Positions 52,284-61,847 of a stretch of DNA of 64,000 nt are shown here, one piece after another. The notes under the pieces were generated by a model that worked only from the letters and a program-made list of their open reading frames with translations, was not told the DNA's origin and made no database searches. Where the stretch lies: positions 2,046,001-2,110,000 of the forward strand of contig JADJQX010000001.1 in assembly GCA_016712525.1 (NCBI GenBank), read 5' to 3'. The stretch's first letter is position 1. Every line of letters starts with the position of its first letter. Position numbers and translations under genes: made by a program. This DNA comes from Myxococcales bacterium. GTDB taxonomy: Bacteria; Myxococcota_A; Polyangia; Polyangiales; Polyangiaceae.

Positions 52284-53035
52284 AGGGCCGTGTGACCCTC
52301 GTCGGCGCGGGCCCGGGAGATCCGGAGCTCCTCACCGTGCGCGCCGCGCGCGTGCTCGCGTCCGCTGACGTGGTGCTGTACGACGCGCTCTGCGACGCCC
52401 GCGTGCTCGAGCTCTGTCCCCGCGCGCGGCGCCTCTTCGTGGGCAAGCGCGCGAACCGTCCGAGCCTCGCGCAGGAGACCATCTCGCGGCTCCTCGTGCG
52501 CTACGCGCGGAGAGGGCTCGCCGTGGTCCGCCTCAAGGCGGGGGACCCGTTCGTGTTCGGGCGAGGTGGCGAGGAGCTCGAGGCGGTCACGAACGCGGGC
52601 ATCCCCTGCGACGTGGTGCCCGGCGTGACGAGCGCCTTCGCGGCTCCGCTCGCTGCACGAATTCCCGTGACACATCGAGAGGTTGCACGTGCCGTGCTCG
52701 TGGTCACCGCGCACCCGGACGACACCTGGCGTGCCCTCGTCCACCCCACGGTGGGCAAAAAGCTCACGTGGGTGGTCCTCATGGGGGTCGAGCGTCGCGC
52801 GGAGATCGCCCGGGCGTTCCTCGCCGCGGGGCATGAGCCCGAGCTCGGGGTCGCGCTCGTCTTCGCGGCCAGCACGGCTCGAGAGTCGGTGCGACGGCTC
52901 ACGCTGCGCGAGCTCGTCGACGACACGCTCGCTTCGGAGGAGCAGGGGTTGCCCGGTGTCTTGGTCGTGGGGGACGTGACCCGCCTCGCGGAGGTTCGCG
53001 AGGCCATTTCTCGTACGGAAGGAGGTGCGGCATGA
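52280..53035 (+). CDS. cobA: Uroporphyrinogen-III C-methyltransferase
   Basis: SAM-dependent enzyme of 251 residues that makes precorrin-2, the first step to siroheme. Signature VTLVGAGPGDPELLTVRA (about 5-22), DVVLYDALCD, VVRLKAGDPFVFGRGGEEL (about 83) and VVPGVTSAFAAP (about 114). ATGA overlap with the previous gene. Together with it this replaces the fused CysG. Confidence 0.95.
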   Translation: MKGRVTLVGAGPGDPELLTVRAARVLASADVVLYDALCDARVLELCPRARRLFVGKRANRPSLAQETISRLLVRYARRGLAVVRLKAGDPFVFGRGGEELEAVTNAGIPCDVVPGVTSAFAAPLAARIPVTHREVARAVLVVTAHPDDTWRALVHPTVGKKLTWVVLMGVERRAEIARAFLAAGHEPELGVALVFAASTARESVRRLTLRELVDDTLASEEQGLPGVLVVGDVTRLAEVREAISRTEGGAA

Positions 53036-54855
53036 GCCCGCACGGAGAGCTAGGAGCGCGTGTGGAGACTGCCTCGCCGAGGTTCGCGAGCCAGGGCGAC
53101 GTCGATCTGTTCGTCGACATGCTCGAGAAGTTCGAGCGCGGGGAGATCGACGCTGAGGCCTGGCGCCTCTTTCGCCTCCTGAACGGCAACTATGGACAGC
53201 GGCAAGGTGCGGGGCCGACGATGCTCCGCGCGAAGCTCCCCCAGGGTGTCGTGAGCGCCGAACAGCTCGACGTCTTGGCCGACGTGGCCGACAAGTACGC
53301 TCGAGGGTTCTTGCACGTGACCACGCGGCAAAACGTGCAGTTTCACTTCCTCCCGGAGGAGCAGGTCATCGCGGCGATGCGCGAGCTGGCCGACGCGGGC
53401 ATCACGACGCGCGAGGCGTGCGGAAACTCCGTGCGCAACGTGACGACCAACGCCGACGCCGGCGTCGCGGACGACGAGGCCTTCGATCCGAGGCCCTACG
53501 CCGAGGCGTTCACGCGGTACTTCTTGCGGCACCCGCTCTCGTCGACACTGCCTCGAAAGTTCAAGGTCGCCTTCGCAGGCGGTGGTGCAGACCACGCCTT
53601 CGTGCTCGTGAACGACATCGGCTTCACGGCGCGCACGGACGCGCACGGCGCGCGAGGGTTCCGTGTGACGGTCGCGGGGGGCACGTCGACCTATGTCGTG
53701 AGTGGTCACGAGCTCTACGCGTTCCTGCCCGTGGAGGACGTGCTCCGGGTGTCCGAGGCGATCGTGCGGGTGTTCCACGCGCGCGGGGATCGCGAGAACC
53801 GCAAGAAGAACCGGATGAAGTTCCTCGTCCGCGCGATGGGCTTCGCCGCCTTTCGTGAGGCCGTGCTCGCAGAGCTCGAGGTCGTGCGGCGCGAAGGGAT
53901 CGCGAGCTTGCCCTTCTCTCCCGACGCGGCCCCGATCGAAGGCGCTCCACGCGAGCACGTGCGTGTGCCGACGAGCCTCGACGAGCTCGGCGCCCTCGTC
54001 GCCTCGTCGCCCGCGCGGGGGCCGGGGATCGTTCCGAAACTATTGCCCATTTTGCCCAGTGTGGGCGAGCGTGAGGCCTTCTTCACGTCGAACGTCGCGA
54101 GGCAGAAGCAGGCCGGGTACGCCCGCGTGACCGTGACGTTGCCGCTCGGCGACGCGAGCTCGGGCCAGGTGCGCGCGCTCGCGCGGATCGCACGCGCCTA
54201 CTCGGACGGCACGGCCCGCACGACCCACGCACAGAACGTCGTGCTCCACTGGGTTCGTGAGGCCGACCTCGACGCGGTCTTCGCGGCCCTCGCGCGCATC
54301 GGCCTCTCGCGCCCGCACGCCGACACCCTCGCCGATCCCACGAGCTGCCAGGGAGCCGAGACCTGCAAGCTCGCCGTCACTCAATCGCGAGGGCTCGCCG
54401 CCGCGCTCTCGGACCTCACGCGCTCGCGCCCCGACGTGCTCGCCGCCGCGCGAGGCACGGTGATCAAGGTGAGCGGGTGCCCGAACGGGTGCGGGCTCCA
54501 CCACGTGGCCGGCATCGGATTCCAGGGCGGGATGCGGCGCGTGGGGGAGCGCGCGGCTCCGCACTACTTCCTCTACGTGGGCGGAGATCCGCGCGGCGAG
54601 GCGGCCGCGTTCGGGCGATTCGTTGCGAAAATCCCTGCGAAGCGCGTGCCCGCGGCCGTCACTCGCATCGTCACTCTCTACGAGGCGGGCCGCCGCGACG
54701 GCGAGCTCTTGCTCGACTACCTGAAGCGCGTCGACCCGAAGCTCCTCGCGAAGGAGCTCGCCGACCTCGCGTCCCTCGACGCGGGGAACGCGACGGAGGA
54801 CGACTTCGTCGACTACGCCGAGACCACCGCGTTTCGTGTGATCGACGAGGAATAG
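53032..54855 (+). CDS. Sulfite reductase (nitrite/sulfite reductase family)
   Basis: Siroheme and [4Fe-4S] enzyme of 607 residues that reduces sulfite to sulfide. Duplicated ferredoxin-like domains and the cluster ligands CQGAETC (about 445) and CPNGC (about 485). LHVTTRQNVQFH and GNSVRNVT (about 100-140) bind siroheme. GGAGG six bases before the ATG, which overlaps the previous stop. Sulfite rather than nitrite is inferred from its place behind cysH and siroheme genes. Confidence 0.93.
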   Translation: MSPHGELGARVETASPRFASQGDVDLFVDMLEKFERGEIDAEAWRLFRLLNGNYGQRQGAGPTMLRAKLPQGVVSAEQLDVLADVADKYARGFLHVTTRQNVQFHFLPEEQVIAAMRELADAGITTREACGNSVRNVTTNADAGVADDEAFDPRPYAEAFTRYFLRHPLSSTLPRKFKVAFAGGGADHAFVLVNDIGFTARTDAHGARGFRVTVAGGTSTYVVSGHELYAFLPVEDVLRVSEAIVRVFHARGDRENRKKNRMKFLVRAMGFAAFREAVLAELEVVRREGIASLPFSPDAAPIEGAPREHVRVPTSLDELGALVASSPARGPGIVPKLLPILPSVGEREAFFTSNVARQKQAGYARVTVTLPLGDASSGQVRALARIARAYSDGTARTTHAQNVVLHWVREADLDAVFAALARIGLSRPHADTLADPTSCQGAETCKLAVTQSRGLAAALSDLTRSRPDVLAAARGTVIKVSGCPNGCGLHHVAGIGFQGGMRRVGERAAPHYFLYVGGDPRGEAAAFGRFVAKIPAKRVPAAVTRIVTLYEAGRRDGELLLDYLKRVDPKLLAKELADLASLDAGNATEDDFVDYAETTAFRVIDEE

Positions 54856-54957
54856 CTCGACGTCGGTCGGGCCCTTCGTCGCGGGGCTCGCGCCGACGCA
54901 CGAAGAGACGCGCTTCGGTCCTGGTGCGAGGGCCGAAAACGTGCGATCTCGAGGGCC

Positions 54958-55869
54958 ATGAAGCGGGTCTTCTCGTGGGTCGCGGCGGGTCTCCTCTTGG
55001 CCTCGGGAGGGAGCGCACACGCGTTCCCTCAGTCCGGGCATCCGGCGATGCTGGACCCTTCGAAGGCCAAGGAGAAGGCGCCCGACACCTTCAAAGCCAA
55101 GTTCGAGACGACCAAGGGCGACATCGTGTTCGAGTGCACCCGCGACTGGGCGCCGAACGGCGTGGATCGTTTCTATAATCTCGTAAAGATTGGCTTTTTC
55201 GACGACGTGGCCTTCTTCCGGGTCGTGAAGGGGTTCGTCGTGCAGTGGGGCATCCACGGCGATCCGAAGGTGTCGGCGGTGTGGAGCGACGCGAACCTCC
55301 CGCCCGACCCGCCGAAGCAGTCGAACAAGCGCGGCATGCTCACGTACGCGATGGCGGGGCGCCCCGACACGCGCTCGACGCAGCTCTTCGTCAACTACAA
55401 GGACAACACGAGCCTCGACGCCATGGGCTTCGCGCCCATCTGCAAGGTCGCCGAGGGGATGGAGATCGCCGACAAGCTCTTCGGCGGCTACGACGAGAAC
55501 GTCACGGACAAGCAGGGCGAGATCCAGGCGGAGGGCAACGACTACCTCCGCGCGAAGTGGCCCGAGCTCGACTACGTGAAGACGGCCGTGATCGTGGGTG
55601 AGCCGCTCTCCGCCGATCGCAAGACGAAGGCCGAAGGCGACACGAAGGCCGGCAAAGAAGACTCCGGCGACAAGGTCGTGCTCGGTGTGGTCGCTGCCAT
55701 TTTGGGCGGCGGCGCCGCGATGCTCTTCCTCACGCGAAAGAAGGACGCGCCTGCCCCCGCGCCGAAGGCTCCGGTGAAAGAGGCCGAGGCCGCAGCACCC
55801 GCGAAGAAGAAGAAGAAAAAGAGCGAAGAGAAGGCCGACGCGGACGAGGCTCCGAAAGACGACGCGTGA
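54958..55869 (+). CDS. Cyclophilin-type peptidyl-prolyl isomerase with C-terminal membrane segment
   Basis: Protein of 303 residues: signal peptide (about 1-22), cyclophilin domain (about 45-200; GVDRFYNLVKIGFFDDVAFFRVV, FVVQWG, STQLFVNYKDN) with a long C-terminal part. The tail has a single transmembrane segment (about 240-258) and a Lys/Glu-rich cytoplasmic end (KKKKKKSEEKADADE). Likely a membrane-anchored periplasmic foldase. Confidence 0.9.
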   Translation: MKRVFSWVAAGLLLASGGSAHAFPQSGHPAMLDPSKAKEKAPDTFKAKFETTKGDIVFECTRDWAPNGVDRFYNLVKIGFFDDVAFFRVVKGFVVQWGIHGDPKVSAVWSDANLPPDPPKQSNKRGMLTYAMAGRPDTRSTQLFVNYKDNTSLDAMGFAPICKVAEGMEIADKLFGGYDENVTDKQGEIQAEGNDYLRAKWPELDYVKTAVIVGEPLSADRKTKAEGDTKAGKEDSGDKVVLGVVAAILGGGAAMLFLTRKKDAPAPAPKAPVKEAEAAAPAKKKKKKSEEKADADEAPKDDA

Positions 55870-55935
55870 TTCGGGGCGGTCGTCCGGCGCGTCGGGCACG
55901 TAGGGACGACGCCGAAAATCGGGTAGGGTAGGGGC

Positions 55936-56142
55936 GTGTGGCATTCGGCATATCTGGCTGTTTCGGCCGCGCTCGGCCTCTCCGTCGACGACGCCGAGGC
56001 GGGCATCCTGGGCCCCCTCGACGCCGAGGGGCGCGCCGTCTCCGCGGGGCTTCGCTCGCCCGAGCGTCGTGATCGCACCCTCGCCCTCGCGCGGCCGCTC
56101 GCGCAGGTGAACCGCGCGGTCGACGCGGCGAGACTCCAATGA
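55936..56142 (+). CDS. Small protein, unknown
   Basis: GTG-started frame of 68 residues beginning MWHSAYLAVSAALGLSVDDAEAGILG. Helical, no motif recognised. Supported by TAGGGG upstream and by an ATGA overlap with the FliH-like gene, which suggests translational coupling. Confidence 0.5.
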   Translation: MWHSAYLAVSAALGLSVDDAEAGILGPLDAEGRAVSAGLRSPERRDRTLALARPLAQVNRAVDAARLQ

Positions 56143-56768
56143 GCTTGCCGCGCGGGCGGATCCTTCGTCATGCCACGGGAGCACGGCCCGAGCTCACGCG
56201 CCCCTACGCGGTCCGCCTGCCGGCCGAGGTGGCCGCGGCCCACGCCGAGGCTGCCCGGATCGTCGCGCGCGCCGAGGCCGAGGGGCACGCCGTGTTGATG
56301 CGCGCGAAGGAGACCGTCGATGCACGCGCCGCCATCGCGGCCGCCGAGGCGCGTGAGGCCGAGCTCCTTCGTCTCGTCGCCGTCGCCGCCCGCCTCGAGG
56401 CACGAGAGCGCGCGCTGGCCGAGGGAGAGATCGAGCGCATCACGCTCTTGGCGCGCCTCCTCGCCGAGCGGGTGATCCACGCCGAGGTCGCGGCGAGCCC
56501 CGCCACGCTCGGCGTGATGGCGCGAGAGCTCGTCGCCGAGGCGCGTGGCGCCCGCGCCGTCGTCGTGAACGTGTCCCCGGGCGACGTGGTCGAGGTCGAA
56601 CGCGCGATGCGGGTGATGGGGAACGCGGCGGTCACCGTGCGCGCCGACACGACCCTCGGGCCCGGCTCGATGGTCGTCACGAGCGACGTGGGGACGGTCG
56701 ACGGGCGTCTCGAGGTGCTCCTACCGAGGCTCGTCTCCGTGCTCGTCGAGGCGCTGAAGCATGGCTGA
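56139..56768 (+). CDS. FliH/SctL-like protein
   Basis: Protein of 209 residues with a helical N-terminal half rich in Ala/Glu/Arg (EVAAAHAEAARIVARAEAEGH, about 30-50) and a globular C-terminal half (ILPRLVSVL end). Resembles FliH/SctL stator proteins of flagellar and type III export ATPases. No other flagellar or type III gene is in the window, so it is an orphan or belongs to a distant cluster. It overlaps the site-2 protease gene by eight bases. Confidence 0.65.
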   Translation: MSLPRGRILRHATGARPELTRPYAVRLPAEVAAAHAEAARIVARAEAEGHAVLMRAKETVDARAAIAAAEAREAELLRLVAVAARLEARERALAEGEIERITLLARLLAERVIHAEVAASPATLGVMARELVAEARGARAVVVNVSPGDVVEVERAMRVMGNAAVTVRADTTLGPGSMVVTSDVGTVDGRLEVLLPRLVSVLVEALKHG

Positions 56769-57972
56769 CGGCGAGCCTCGGGCCCCGCTCCCTTCGCCGC
56801 CCTGGCGCATGAACGCGCTTCTCTTCGCGGCGACGGTGGTGAGCGTCTTCGTGACGCAGCTCTCCTTCCAGAAGAGCGCGGCCGAGGCGGCGAGCCAAAA
56901 GATTGGAACGATCTCCAAAATACTGGCGTACGTCACCGAGCGCGAGGCGCTCTCCCAAGCGTTCGCCTTCACCGCCACGCTCCTCGGGATCCTCACGGCG
57001 CACGAGCTCGGGCACTACGTGGCCTCGCGTATTCACCGGGTCGACGCGAGCCTCCCGTTCTTCATCCCTCTCCCGATCCTCTCGCCGTTCGGGACCATGG
57101 GGGCCGTCATTCGCATGCGGGGCACGATCCCCACGCGGCGCGCCCTGCTCGACATCGGCGCTTCGGGGCCGCTCGCGGGCCTCGCGTTCGCGATCCCGCT
57201 CTACGCGTACGGCGCCGCGCACTCCGCCGTAGTGGCGGTGGGGGCGAGCGAGGACAGCGTCGAGCTCGGCGAGAGCCTCGTGGTCAAGCTGCTCGACAGG
57301 CTCGCGCACCCGGGGGTGCCGGCGGGCTCCGAGCTCTTCCTGTCGCCCGTGGCGTTCGGCGCGTGGGCCGGCATGTTCGTGACGATGGTGAACCTCTTGC
57401 CCGTGGGCCAGCTCGACGGGGGCCACGTCGCGTATGCGCTCTTCGGGAAGCGACAAGACACCTTCGCGCGGCTCGTGCACAGGAGCCTGCTCGGTGTCTT
57501 CTTCGTGCGGCTCGTGTGGCTCGTCACAGGCGACCTCGTCACGAACCACGGGCTCTCGCGGTTCGGTGTGCACCTCGGGAACTCGCTCTTTTGGCTCGTG
57601 TGGTTCCAGATCCTCGCGATCTTGGGCACCCTCTCGTCGCGCGAGGGGCCGCGGCCCGAGAAGAGCCTCTCGGTGGGGCACCGGGTGGCGATGACGTTCG
57701 CGCTCATCGTCACGGCGGGCGCCCTGCGCACACGGGACGACATGCCGTCGCTCGTCCTGCGCATCGGGGTGTGGCCCGCGTACGTGGCGTGGTTCGGCCT
57801 GCTCTTCGCGATCTTGGCGATCGAGGCCACGCGCGGGGTGTTCCGCGATCCCGAGATGCTCTCGCACCCGCCGACGTCGGAGCTCCCCCTCGATCGCCCG
57901 CGCGTCGTGGTCGCCGTGGTCACGCTGCTCTTCTTCGTGGGCCTCTTCATGCCCACGCCGATCGCCATGTGA
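56761..57972 (+). CDS. Site-2 protease family (M50) membrane metalloprotease
   Basis: Intramembrane zinc protease of 403 residues with six or more hydrophobic segments. Zinc motif HELGH (81-85) with downstream NLLPVGQLDGGH (about 210-221), and a GPLAG motif around residue 135. Such enzymes cleave membrane-bound anti-sigma factors or other regulators; three anti-sigma-like proteins are in this window, but none is adjacent. Overlaps the FliH-like gene by eight bases. Confidence 0.92.
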   Translation: MADGEPRAPLPSPPWRMNALLFAATVVSVFVTQLSFQKSAAEAASQKIGTISKILAYVTEREALSQAFAFTATLLGILTAHELGHYVASRIHRVDASLPFFIPLPILSPFGTMGAVIRMRGTIPTRRALLDIGASGPLAGLAFAIPLYAYGAAHSAVVAVGASEDSVELGESLVVKLLDRLAHPGVPAGSELFLSPVAFGAWAGMFVTMVNLLPVGQLDGGHVAYALFGKRQDTFARLVHRSLLGVFFVRLVWLVTGDLVTNHGLSRFGVHLGNSLFWLVWFQILAILGTLSSREGPRPEKSLSVGHRVAMTFALIVTAGALRTRDDMPSLVLRIGVWPAYVAWFGLLFAILAIEATRGVFRDPEMLSHPPTSELPLDRPRVVVAVVTLLFFVGLFMPTPIAM

Positions 57973-57995
57973 GGCGCCCGCGCTTCGGTGCGGTT

Positions 57996-58442
57996 TCAGC
58001 CCACGTCGACGAGCTCGACCTCGAACACCAGCGTCGCGTTCGGTGGGATGGGGCCTGCGCCGCGCTCGCCGTAGCCGAGGCTCGGGGGAATGACGAGTCG
58101 GCGCTTCTCACCCACCTTCATGCCCGCGACGCCCTCGTCCCAGCCGGCGATCACGCGGCCCGTGCCCAGCGTGAACGAGATGGGCTCGCCGCGGTCGAGG
58201 CTCGAGTCGAACTTGGTCCCGTTCGTGAGATAGCCTGTATAATGCACGGAGACGGTGGAGCCGGCCTTCGCCACCTTGCCGTCGGGTTTGCCGGGCGCGA
58301 GCACCGTGTATCCGAGCCCCGAGGGGGTCTTCGTGGTGCTCTCGGTCGAGATGGGGGCCGCGCTCGACTGGGTGGAGCCCGAGTCTTTGCAGGCGGCGAG
58401 CGAGAGGGCGACGAGGACGGAGGCGGCGAAGAGGCGCTTCAT
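57996..58442 (-). CDS. FKBP-type peptidyl-prolyl isomerase lipoprotein
   Basis: Lipoprotein of 148 residues with lipobox LAAC (about residue 18), a short Ser/Thr linker and an FKBP domain (about 45-148: VSVHYTGYLTNGTKFDSSLDRGEPISFTLG, VIAGWDEGVAGM, LVIPPSLGYG, FEVELVDV). Active-site aromatics (Tyr, Phe, Trp) are present. Probably an envelope foldase. The ATG at 58442 is used; a GTG six codons upstream is possible. Confidence 0.93.
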   Translation of the reverse strand: MKRLFAASVLVALSLAACKDSGSTQSSAAPISTESTTKTPSGLGYTVLAPGKPDGKVAKAGSTVSVHYTGYLTNGTKFDSSLDRGEPISFTLGTGRVIAGWDEGVAGMKVGEKRRLVIPPSLGYGERGAGPIPPNATLVFEVELVDVG

Positions 58443-58498
58443 GCCCGAGACGTCTACCACGCCGGCTCCCGCGTGATGAGTCGCACGAGGTGGGCGGC

Positions 58499-59977
58499 TC
58501 AGGTGCGAAGGATCGCCTCGGCCACGCGTGTGCCTCCGATGGCCGTCGCGAGGGTGCTCTGACCGGGAAATACCGAGTCTCCGACGAGCCAGAGATCACG
58601 CGCGACGGGGCTCGGGACGAGCGACGCGTAGTGGGAGAGGCCCGCCCTCCTCGGGATGCCACCGACGTATCCCCCGCGACGCAACGTGAAGCGCTCGAAG
58701 GTGCGCGGGCTCCCGGGCATCGTGGAGACGATGGCCTGGTCGATCTCGGGGGCACGGTGGGCGATCGTTCGTCGCATGCTGGCCTGGACGTCGGCTATCG
58801 CACGCGCGCGCCCCTCCGGCCCGAGCGCGTCGAGCTGCTCCAAAGAGACGTGCGTCGAGACGGTGGCGGTCCTTCGTCCGTGAGGGGCGCGCTCCTCGTC
58901 GGCCGCTCCGACGCTCACGAAGACGTGGTTTCCATCGGTGAATGGCCGTGTGGTGTCTCCCACGAGCTCGAGGTGGAAGGCGTCGGGCTTCGTTGTCTTC
59001 GTCTCGTCCAGGGTGAGGTACAGCATCGTGGCGCCCCACCCGGAGCGCACCTCCCGGTCGAGCCGCGCGAGCGTGCCTTGAAGCGGCAGGCCGGCCATGG
59101 AGGCCACGTCCGCCGGGAGACGGTTCGCCACCACGTGGCGCGCGCGTACCTTGCCCTTGCGTCCTTCGAGCGTCCACGCGCCGGCCTCGCGCCGGAGCGT
59201 GTCGACACGAGAGGCGTACCGCACGCTCCCGGAGAGGCGTTCGATCGCGCGCGCGAGCTCGTGAGCGAGCACCCCGATGCCGCCGTGCACGTGTCCGGTG
59301 CCCCGAAAATAGTAGTCCATCGTCGCCATGGCGAAGGGCGCTTCGGCCTCGCGTGCGCTCGTCTGCACGGTGATTTGGCACACGGCGTCGAGGTAGGTGC
59401 GGAGCGCCGCGTGCTCGACGAGCCCGTGTTTCTCGAGCGCGCGCTCGAGGGGGCGCCCGACCCAAGGGACGAGCGGGAGGTACGCGGGGACCCGAGCGAC
59501 GTGCGCGAGGAGCTCGGCTCCGCCGAACGGCGGGAGGAGGCGAGGGTCCTCGAAGATGCTCCAGAGCGCGTCGGCGACGGCGAGCTGCTCGCGGAAGAAG
59601 GCGCGGACACGCTCACCTAGGGCGCCCGAGCGGGCGACCCACGCCTCGACGAACGCGGCGCGATCGTTCGGCACCTCGATCACCCCGTGCCCCGACCGGA
59701 GCTCGACCACGGGCGACAAGAAGCGCACGTCGACCTTCAGGTCATGCCGTCGAATCCACGTGTCGAAGAGGTGACCCTTGGCGAAGCCCGAGAAAAGCGT
59801 CGCGCCCGACTCGTACCGCGCTCGCCCGCGCGTGAAGGTCGAGGCGCATCCCCCCGGGTAGGTGAGCGCCTCGAGCACGACCACCTTCGCGCCTCGCTCG
59901 GCCAACGACAGCGCCGCGCCGAGCCCACCGAAGCCGGTGCCCACGATGGCCACGTCGAAGAGGTCCGGAGGCGTCAC
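58499..59977 (-). CDS. FAD-dependent oxidoreductase, carotenoid desaturase/isomerase (CrtI)-like
   Basis: Flavoprotein of 492 residues. FAD motif DVAIVGTGFGGLGAALSLAERGAKVVVLEA begins near residue 8, then GGCASTFTRGRARYESGATLFSG typical of phytoene desaturase and CrtISO-like enzymes, and C-terminal LWLVGDSVFPGQSTLATAIGG (about 470). No carotenoid genes adjacent. The GTG at 59977 is placed directly before the FAD motif; a start at 60061 would add 28 residues. Confidence 0.88.
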   Translation of the reverse strand: MTPPDLFDVAIVGTGFGGLGAALSLAERGAKVVVLEALTYPGGCASTFTRGRARYESGATLFSGFAKGHLFDTWIRRHDLKVDVRFLSPVVELRSGHGVIEVPNDRAAFVEAWVARSGALGERVRAFFREQLAVADALWSIFEDPRLLPPFGGAELLAHVARVPAYLPLVPWVGRPLERALEKHGLVEHAALRTYLDAVCQITVQTSAREAEAPFAMATMDYYFRGTGHVHGGIGVLAHELARAIERLSGSVRYASRVDTLRREAGAWTLEGRKGKVRARHVVANRLPADVASMAGLPLQGTLARLDREVRSGWGATMLYLTLDETKTTKPDAFHLELVGDTTRPFTDGNHVFVSVGAADEERAPHGRRTATVSTHVSLEQLDALGPEGRARAIADVQASMRRTIAHRAPEIDQAIVSTMPGSPRTFERFTLRRGGYVGGIPRRAGLSHYASLVPSPVARDLWLVGDSVFPGQSTLATAIGGTRVAEAILRT

Positions 59978-60114
59978 GACCGTCGGATGCCCGAAGCGCC
60001 TCGTGCGTCGCGCCGAAGAGAGTGTGGCGAAAGTAGAGCGCAGCGAAGGGATGCCCACCACGGAGCCGCGGCGACGCTCCGCCCTCCCGCCTCACGAAGC
60101 CCGAGAACGGGACC

Positions 60115-61701
60115 TCACCGCTTCTTTCCAGGCGCCTTGCGAGTCGGTTCGTGTACGCGCTTCTTGGCGCTCTTCGCGGCCTTCGCCTGCGGTGCGGGCG
60201 TGGTTGGCGGCGGGAGTCGCGACTCTGCCAAGCCCTCCTTGACGGCCCTAGCGAACCCCGCCCCGCGACTTTGCCGAAGGCGCGTCTTGGCATCGCTGAA
60301 CTTGGTCGCATCCGAGAGCGCGCGCTCGAGCCTCTCCACGGCATCGCCACCGATCACCCGGAGGCAGGCGTCGGCCTGCTCGAGGCCGAGCTTGCGCCCT
60401 AGGAAGCTGTAGAACGCACGAATCTCCTCGACGATCCCGGCCGCCAAGGTGGCGTCGACGTCGACGACGGCGGGGAGGATGTCGAACACGATTTCGCGCA
60501 GATCTTCGGCCTCGAGCGTCGCGATGCTGACGTCGAAGTAGTCTCCGGCGAGGTCCATCAGGAGCTCGCACGACCTGGCGTCCTCGAGCGCTTCGGCCTC
60601 GGGGGAGGCCACGAACTTCCGAACGAGCGCGGCCTCGAGTGGCCTCCGTGCGTCGGGGTCGATCGGCGCATCTCGCCCGTCGAGCTCGACGAGCGCTGCG
60701 AGCAGGTCGTCGGGAAGGTCGACGTCGTCGCCCCCGGGGGCGCGGACCATGACCTCGAAGTCTCCCGTGTGTGCGGCGACTACGACGGTGCGTTCCACGC
60801 GCTCGCCACCCTCCCATGCGGAGCGGAGCGCCGCCTTTTCTCGAAGGACTTCGGGCAGCGCGAGCGCGACGGCTTCGACGGTCGCGAGCTCGGTCGGCGT
60901 AGGCGGTCTCCCGAGGACGTTCTCGTCGATGGCGACGACCCACGGGTACGCCTTGGCTTCGGCTACCTCCCACCCGTGCGTCGCGATCTCTTTTCGGAGC
61001 GTGTCGTCCAGATCGGCGCCGCGATCGAAGTTGAGGGCGAGGTGAGGTGGCACGTTCATGCTTTCGCCGCGCTGGATGGCTTCGGCCGCGGCGAGGAAGT
61101 CGTCGAAGTCGGCGGCGCTCGAGAACAAGAGGAACCCGAGGCTCTCCCCCAACTGCCCGACGATCGAGAGCACCGCGTCGTGGACGCCGAGCCCGTCGAT
61201 CCGGATCGAGAAGAGGCACTGGTCGTTCGGGACGACCTTCCAAGGTTTCGCCCGGTAGAGGCGCGCCGCGGCTCGAAAGAGGGCCGCCATCGCGTCGGCG
61301 TCGAGGCCGGGCGTGAGGTAGGTCGGCCTCTCGGTCTCGGCCAGACTGTCGCGCATCTTGGAGAACGTCATGTCGATTTCGGGGGTCGCCTCGCAGACGA
61401 CGTCGATGGCGGGCCATCCGGCGCGCAGCACTTCGGCGAGCGCGGGCGAAGCGACGCGGACGCGATCGGGGGTGTGAGCTCCTCCCACCATGGGGCTCTC
61501 GATGGTGCGACGCAGGCTCTCGCACGCGCTCGAGAGGACCTCCCCCGGCCTGCCCACCTCGTGGCCGAGGACGAGCCCGTCCGTCCGCAACCAGAGGAGC
61601 ATCTCCGGTTGGAACGGCGCCCCTTCGCCGGTCACGTACGTGGGGAGAGTCACGAGCCCGCCCACCCACTCGACCTCTGCTCGCTTCTTCCGTGTAGCCA
61701 T
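60115..61701 (-). CDS. DUF6930/DUF7309-like protein
   Basis: Cytoplasmic protein of 528 residues. The N-terminal part (about 5-95: VEWVGGLVTLPTYVTGEG, LWLRTDGLVLGHEV) and the middle (about 155-235: VFSIRIDGLGVHDAVLSIVGQLGESLGFLLFSS) suggest the paired domains seen in proteins labelled DUF6930 and DUF7309, from memory. A Pro/Lys-rich tail ends in RKAPGKKR. No catalytic residues assigned. Confidence 0.72.
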   Translation of the reverse strand: MATRKKRAEVEWVGGLVTLPTYVTGEGAPFQPEMLLWLRTDGLVLGHEVGRPGEVLSSACESLRRTIESPMVGGAHTPDRVRVASPALAEVLRAGWPAIDVVCEATPEIDMTFSKMRDSLAETERPTYLTPGLDADAMAALFRAAARLYRAKPWKVVPNDQCLFSIRIDGLGVHDAVLSIVGQLGESLGFLLFSSAADFDDFLAAAEAIQRGESMNVPPHLALNFDRGADLDDTLRKEIATHGWEVAEAKAYPWVVAIDENVLGRPPTPTELATVEAVALALPEVLREKAALRSAWEGGERVERTVVVAAHTGDFEVMVRAPGGDDVDLPDDLLAALVELDGRDAPIDPDARRPLEAALVRKFVASPEAEALEDARSCELLMDLAGDYFDVSIATLEAEDLREIVFDILPAVVDVDATLAAGIVEEIRAFYSFLGRKLGLEQADACLRVIGGDAVERLERALSDATKFSDAKTRLRQSRGAGFARAVKEGLAESRLPPPTTPAPQAKAAKSAKKRVHEPTRKAPGKKR

Positions 61702-61847
61702 CGACCGCCCTCTCGATTCGTCTCGCGTCGCTCCCGCACCGTCTCGCCGCGCGCATTGGCCGTGCCGTGGCTCGGGGACGACGGGGCGGATCACTCTGGG
61801 CGAGAAGCCCGAGGATGTCGAGCGTTGGTGAGCTCGCCTCGCCCGGC

